NCBI GenBank assembly: GCA_963931865.1
Contig: OZ007509.1
Location: forward strand, 3,702,727 to 3,766,726
DNA: 64,000 nt
Direction: 5' to 3'
Source of the DNA: Axinella damicornis
Taxonomy: Eukaryota > Porifera > Demospongiae > Axinellida > Axinellidae
The notes under the pieces are model-generated. The model saw only the letters and a list, made by a program, of their open reading frames with translations. It ran no database searches and was not told where the DNA came from. Position numbers and translations under genes: made by a program. Shown in pieces: positions 60,228 to 64,000 of the stretch; the stretch's first letter is position 1; every line of letters starts with the position of its first letter.

Positions 60228-61420
60228 ACCAACCATTGCATGTGCTTTATCATTCATTGTTTACATTACATGGCCTGGGAGCAAGGCTAAATCTGACTAG
60301 ACATGCAGATCTTCAGCATGACTCAGTATTATCTAGTTGTTGTATACAGTTATTCTTGTGCATAATTAGTGAACATCCCGATAGGTTCACCACCTTCTGT
60401 GTAACCTTTCCCATATTTATAAAGATAAAATTTCAGTTTAGTTTAGCGCATCAGCCAGTTCTGAAAACTCGCACACTGTCAAATAATGTATTTTAGCATA
60501 GCACATGAACTACTGCCAATGAAGATTGCTACTGAGAGATGAATGTGATACATTGTCAACACTAATGACCATTAAGTGAGCCATTGCACTGACTCGATAC
60601 TACTGGTCTCATATATACTCAATAATTCGTGCATCATAGTGTGATACTTTGTTGGCAGCAATGGAAAAATGAAAAGTTGAGGGGATGCACAATTAAGATG
60701 TCTGGAGCGCACTTGGATTATGGGAGTGCATTAGGATGCATGAGAGTGCACTAGAATCTCTGGAGTGCAACTAGGAATTGTACGTATGTGTGCAGATTTT
60801 TTCAGAACTTGTTATACATGTTACAATGCTCTTGCTTGCTACAGTATTTTACTATTGATGTTAGTAATCAAGATCTATACCCTTGTTTGTTTCTAGCCAT
60901 GCACTACACAGACACCCAGACAGATAAACTACCCATGGTGGTAATCATGATATTCAGTTAATAATGTCATTGTGCAAATACATGAGTGTGTACATGTGTC
61001 AGTGATTATTTGCTCATTGATAGGATTCCCCCAAAGAAAGAATATCTGGTCTTCAAAGTACACTAGATTACATTTTCAGAATTTGTTTACATGCACTGAG
61101 GGCATGTCATCAGTGAAGAGAAGTAGCTATATGAACTGTGAAGAATCCACCCTTTCATTACCAACTAGAGTATATTCATGGAATACTAATCCCGCACGCC
61201 TATCTCTCAGTTAAAGATCTATAGCTACTGCACTAGCTGACATGGGTGTTAGTCAGTATGAATTAACACGTGCCAGAGTCCGTGTATGCCTGTATTTGTA
61301 GTTGCTGACCGTATTAAAATGGCAGACCCTACTGACGTTTAATAAGACAAGACAGCTGGAGCACTTTGGTCGCTATCAAGTAAACAGATGCCTATTTTAT
61401 TCTGGATTGCAATGTTATTG
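60228..61420. other. Intergenic region right of gene C
   Basis: One solo TAGCC-type end (GGCCTGGGAGCAAGGCTA, about 60272-60289) and short tandem GGAGTGCA-like motifs near 60700-60770. No gene recognised. Confidence 0.5.
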
Positions 61421-61422
61421 TC

Positions 61423-61489
61423 GCAATCGTTTAACCCTGTAGATCATGCAAATTATTGAAATCGTGTGATACAGGGTTAAACGATTGCT
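61423..61489. repeat. Inverted repeat
   Basis: GCAATCGTTTAACCCTGTA and TACAGGGTTAAACGATTGC flank about 29 bases. Possibly a tiny foldback element. Confidence 0.75.
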
Positions 61490-61534
61490 ATTGCTGTCGT
61501 CTGTCCAGTGAATTATTTTTCACTGGACAAACGA

Positions 61535-61650
61535 CTGATGATGGACAGACAACAGATGACGGACAGACTGAGACAACAGATGACGGACAGACTGAGACAA
61601 CAGATGACGGACAGATGACGGACAGACGACAGACAGACGGACAAAACCAA
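61535..61650. repeat. 24-bp tandem repeat
   Basis: The unit GACGGACAGACTGAGACAAC plus AGAT is present in about three copies, with shorter GACGGACAGA derivatives on the right. Confidence 0.85.
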
Positions 61651-61899
61651 TTGCTTAACCCAGCTTCATGCATGCATGCACGGGGTAATAATAGAGCTGA
61701 CAAAGCTCTCCAATTCTCATGGTAATCATCTGTTCCAATTATAGGAACCAGTGCTGACTTTCCTGTGATACATCAGTTGGGCTCTGACATCATGCTAATT
61801 TAAGGTAAGCAATAAACACCAAGAAATAGAACTTCACTCTTACTTATTGCTTCGCACAAGGGTTTTGCTAGACCTCAGTCTCCTCCTCTGTATGTGGAC

Positions 61900-62266
61900 C
61901 AGGGTTGCTGCAATTACTGTTTGCTAGTAATCAACAATTAGCTACTAGCTCTTTCCAGACACCAATTAGCATTACAATTTCAATTACTTTCACACAAATA
62001 CAATTAGGATTACAATTACACACAGTATACATCTTATGTTTCAACAACACGTGCTCAGTGTACTGGAGGTCAATATTATTCATGGCTTGGTAGGGCGGAA
62101 GTAGTACAATATTGGGCCATGGCCAATAGCAGTAGCTATTGTGAAGTTGAGCTTCAACTACAAGGTTATCAACTACAATTGCAATTGCAACTACTCAGAC
62201 AAAAATTACGATTACAGAGGAATTTCTAAGCCATTACAATTACAAACTACCATTACAACAACCCTG
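61900..62266. mobile_element. Putative small TIR element, CAGGGTTG ends
   Basis: Left CAGGGTTGCTGCAATTACTG, right (reverse complement) CAGGGTTGTTGTAATGGTAG. The interior is rich in ATTACAATT motifs. No clear target duplication. Confidence 0.5.
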
Positions 62267-62700
62267 ACTTGTGGTCCAGTGAAATGAAGTGATTTGTTGT
62301 TTATATGACTGTGCATTGTTTACCCAGCCAATGACCTTCCCCTATTAATTTTAATTGCAGGTGACCATGACCATATGTTTGTGCCTCCTGAAGAACAGAG
62401 CCAGTATGGTCCAAGAAATAGTGTTTGTGTTACGCGCAGTGGACCTGAGGGACCTAACAACTTCTTCAGAAAGATATAACATTGAAACTGTCACTCCACA
62501 CATGATACCACGCATGCAGAGTAGGAGTACACACAACTGTATCAATACATTAAGATTTTACGTGTCTGTGTGTGTGTGAGTGACGGAAGTGGGATGTTCG
62601 TGGGGCGGGACTAGACTATAGCTAGTGACGCGCGACCTTCGTACTTTAATATATTTACTGAACCTCGAACTCCGCGAAGAATGTTGGGCATGGGCTGGAA
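62267..62700. other. Intergenic, no recognised content
   Basis: Short frames only; no domain, splice-supported exon or repeat was recognised. Confidence 0.4.
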
Positions 62701-62706
62701 TCCAGT

Positions 62707-62980
62707 ATGCAATCGGGGAGCAGCAGTCGAAGCGGACGCAATCGGGCGAGCAGCAGTTCAAGCGGACGCAATCGGGGAGCAGCAGTCGAAGCGGACGTGA
62801 TCGGGCGGCGAGCAGCAGCTGAAGCGGGCGCAATCGGGGAGCAGCAGCTGGACGCGAGGCGGAGGCAAACGGGGAGCAGCAGTGGAAGCGGATGCCGCAA
62901 TCGGGCCCGGGAGCAGCAGCTGAAGCGGACGCAATCGGGGAGAAGCAAAGCGGACGCAATCGGGGAGAAGCAGCTCTTCA
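62707..62980. repeat. GC-rich imperfect minisatellite
   Basis: Units of roughly 25-35 bp around GCGGACGCAATCGGGGAGCA, with GCAGCTGAAGC/GCAGTCGAAGC variants. CpG-rich, so it may overlap a promoter-like island 0.4 kb upstream of gene D. Frames through it on both strands are repeat artefacts. Confidence 0.85.
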
Positions 62981-63414
62981 GAGAGCTGTCCGGCGCCGGA
63001 TTACGCACGGTAGGCGAACAAGGGGAACGAGCGAAGCGAGCTCAGCTACTTGTATATGTTATTTTCTGTGAAGATGGGCTTGTAATGTAATGTCTATGAT
63101 ATATGTATTTGTGTTGTGTTGCATTATGTATTGTCTGTCATATATGATGCATTTTGGCCCAATCCTAGGTACTTCCTCCATTTCTTACGCAATCTGCACA
63201 CTTGGGGACAAAGTATGCAGTTGATCATGAATCGGCATAACATGGTAGCAAACATGAAATCAATGAATACAATAATTACTCCACCCACTTGTATCCATGG
63301 ATACCAAAGCAGCTCTGTTGTACAAGTGCCAATAACTGCTGAAGTGTAGCTAGCTACCATTGTAAGTTGATTTGTGCAGGTAGAGTGTCCTTGCTGGTGT
63401 TCAGCTAGCGTTGA

Positions 63415-63711
63415 ATGGCTAGTGTTCAGCTTCAAGGAACAGAGGAGCAGGTAAGGAGCCAAGTTGGCACTAGTACTCCGAGGAAGAGCGAGTTCTACCA
63501 GCAAGGAGAACTATGGAAGCGTCAAAGAGGGATGCGCCATCCTAAGAAGCAAAACCTTAAGTTCCAAAAGAGGTTCTTCACCTTGAGTCAAGCTGCTCTG
63601 AAGTACTATGAGAAGGAGGCTGATGTTAAAAACACCAATAAGGTATAGATCTAGCACAGGAAGTACAGTTGTGCCGTCAACCATTCTGTTGGATGGGGGA
63701 GGTGTGTGTGT

Positions 63712-63742
<31 letters not shown>

Positions 63743-64000
63743 GGGGGGGGGGTACTAACTTGGTACTGGCGCAATCATGCTGAATGTGTTTGAGGCTGCC
63801 ATTCACCAGCTCAGTCAATACTGTACATGCATGCAGACAACTATAGTTTGGCTTCTCGATCGCAGGCCCATCTGTTACATTTTGCAAGGCAGCAGGAAAT
63901 TGTGCAGGAAGAACTTCTACATGTACCATGAATAGCTATAATACCTCTACTAACCCATGTTGCTTTACTGTGATGATGAAATCTGCTGCGAATAGTTCCA
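63415..64000 (+). CDS. Gene D: third PH-Btk-family gene, 5' part only
   Basis: The first exon 63415-63642 encodes 76 residues ending at AAG/GTATAG in phase 0, as in the first exons of A and B. The PH start FYQQGELWKRQRGMRHPKKQ followed by NLKFQKRFFTLSQAALKYYEK aligns with A (EGYLLKRPRR, FQKRYCCLTSTSLYYYKSKK) and B (QGYLFKRSRG, VQKRYCRLTGDSFEYFEKRK). N-terminal to it is a longer Ser/Gln/Thr-rich leader than in A or B. The rest of the sequence to the window edge is intron containing (GT)n plus a poly-G tract; downstream domains lie outside. Confidence 0.75.
63704..63752. repeat. (GT)n followed by poly-G
   Basis: About ten GT dinucleotides run into about 25-28 G bases inside the first intron of gene D. 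Confidence 0.95.

Noticed and set aside
62558..63090. Frames of up to 133 residues with Ser/Ala/Arg repeats on both strands
   Set aside because: They follow the GC-rich minisatellite and show repeat-driven composition on both strands with no domain.
63860..63932. Possible second exon of gene D after GATCGCAG (AHLLHFARQQEIVQEELL)
   Set aside because: It does not resemble the second PH exon of A or B and hits a stop soon after; probably intron.
1..64000. CRISPR array, bacterial operon or phage features
   Set aside because: Gene structure is spliced and animal-like throughout; repeats are tandem or inverted elements without spacer organisation.

Overview
The window reads as a piece of a compact, intron-rich animal genome, most likely a sponge (inference). 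Genes are packed head-to-head or head-to-tail with short GT-AG introns. The recognisable proteins are animal ones (HELZ2, MGMT, TMEM127, mS26, FAM184). The right half holds a tandem family built from PH, Btk zinc-finger, ankyrin, WD40-like, ZU5 and death domains, the kind of signalling-domain reshuffling seen in early-branching animals. Introns and gaps are full of small foldback or TIR elements, minisatellites and homopolymer C/G runs of about 30 nt or more.

Layout. 0.8-10.9 kb (+): a HELZ2-type protein with a CCCH finger, an SF1 helicase, an RNB exoribonuclease domain and a second SF1 helicase. 11.2-12.9 kb (-): a small alpha-helical, ARM-like protein of unknown function that shares an 89-bp bidirectional promoter with MGMT (13.0-13.9 kb, +). 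14.2-14.7 kb: a 28-bp minisatellite. 14.9-16.1 kb (-): mitochondrial ribosomal protein mS26. 16.5-18.75 kb (-): TMEM127. 19.2-28.9 kb (+): the coiled-coil protein FAM184. 29-36 kb: no confident gene, but a graveyard of TIR elements (piggyBac-like, hAT-like and others) and one Tudor-like fragment.

36.1 kb to the right edge is the most interesting region: a tandem cluster on the + strand. Gene A (36.1-47.3 kb) encodes PH-Btk-Ser/Thr linker-about eight ankyrin repeats-WD40-like propeller-ZU5-conserved C-terminal region. Gene B (51.6-57.5 kb) is a paralogue with the same exon phases but no ankyrin module. Gene C (57.9-60.2 kb) encodes a ZU5-like domain, a related C-terminal region and a death domain. 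Gene D (from 63.4 kb) is the first PH exon of a third PH-Btk paralogue that leaves the window. I know of no described protein with the A or B architecture. The likely logic (inference) is a membrane-lipid-reading PH-Btk scaffold with a propeller and ZU5, next to a ZU5/death-domain partner that could supply the effector domain A and B lack.

Limits: exon joins were deduced by eye from splice consensus, reading phase and protein similarity. 5' ends and untranslated regions are mostly unresolved, and family names rest on remembered motifs, not on database searches.
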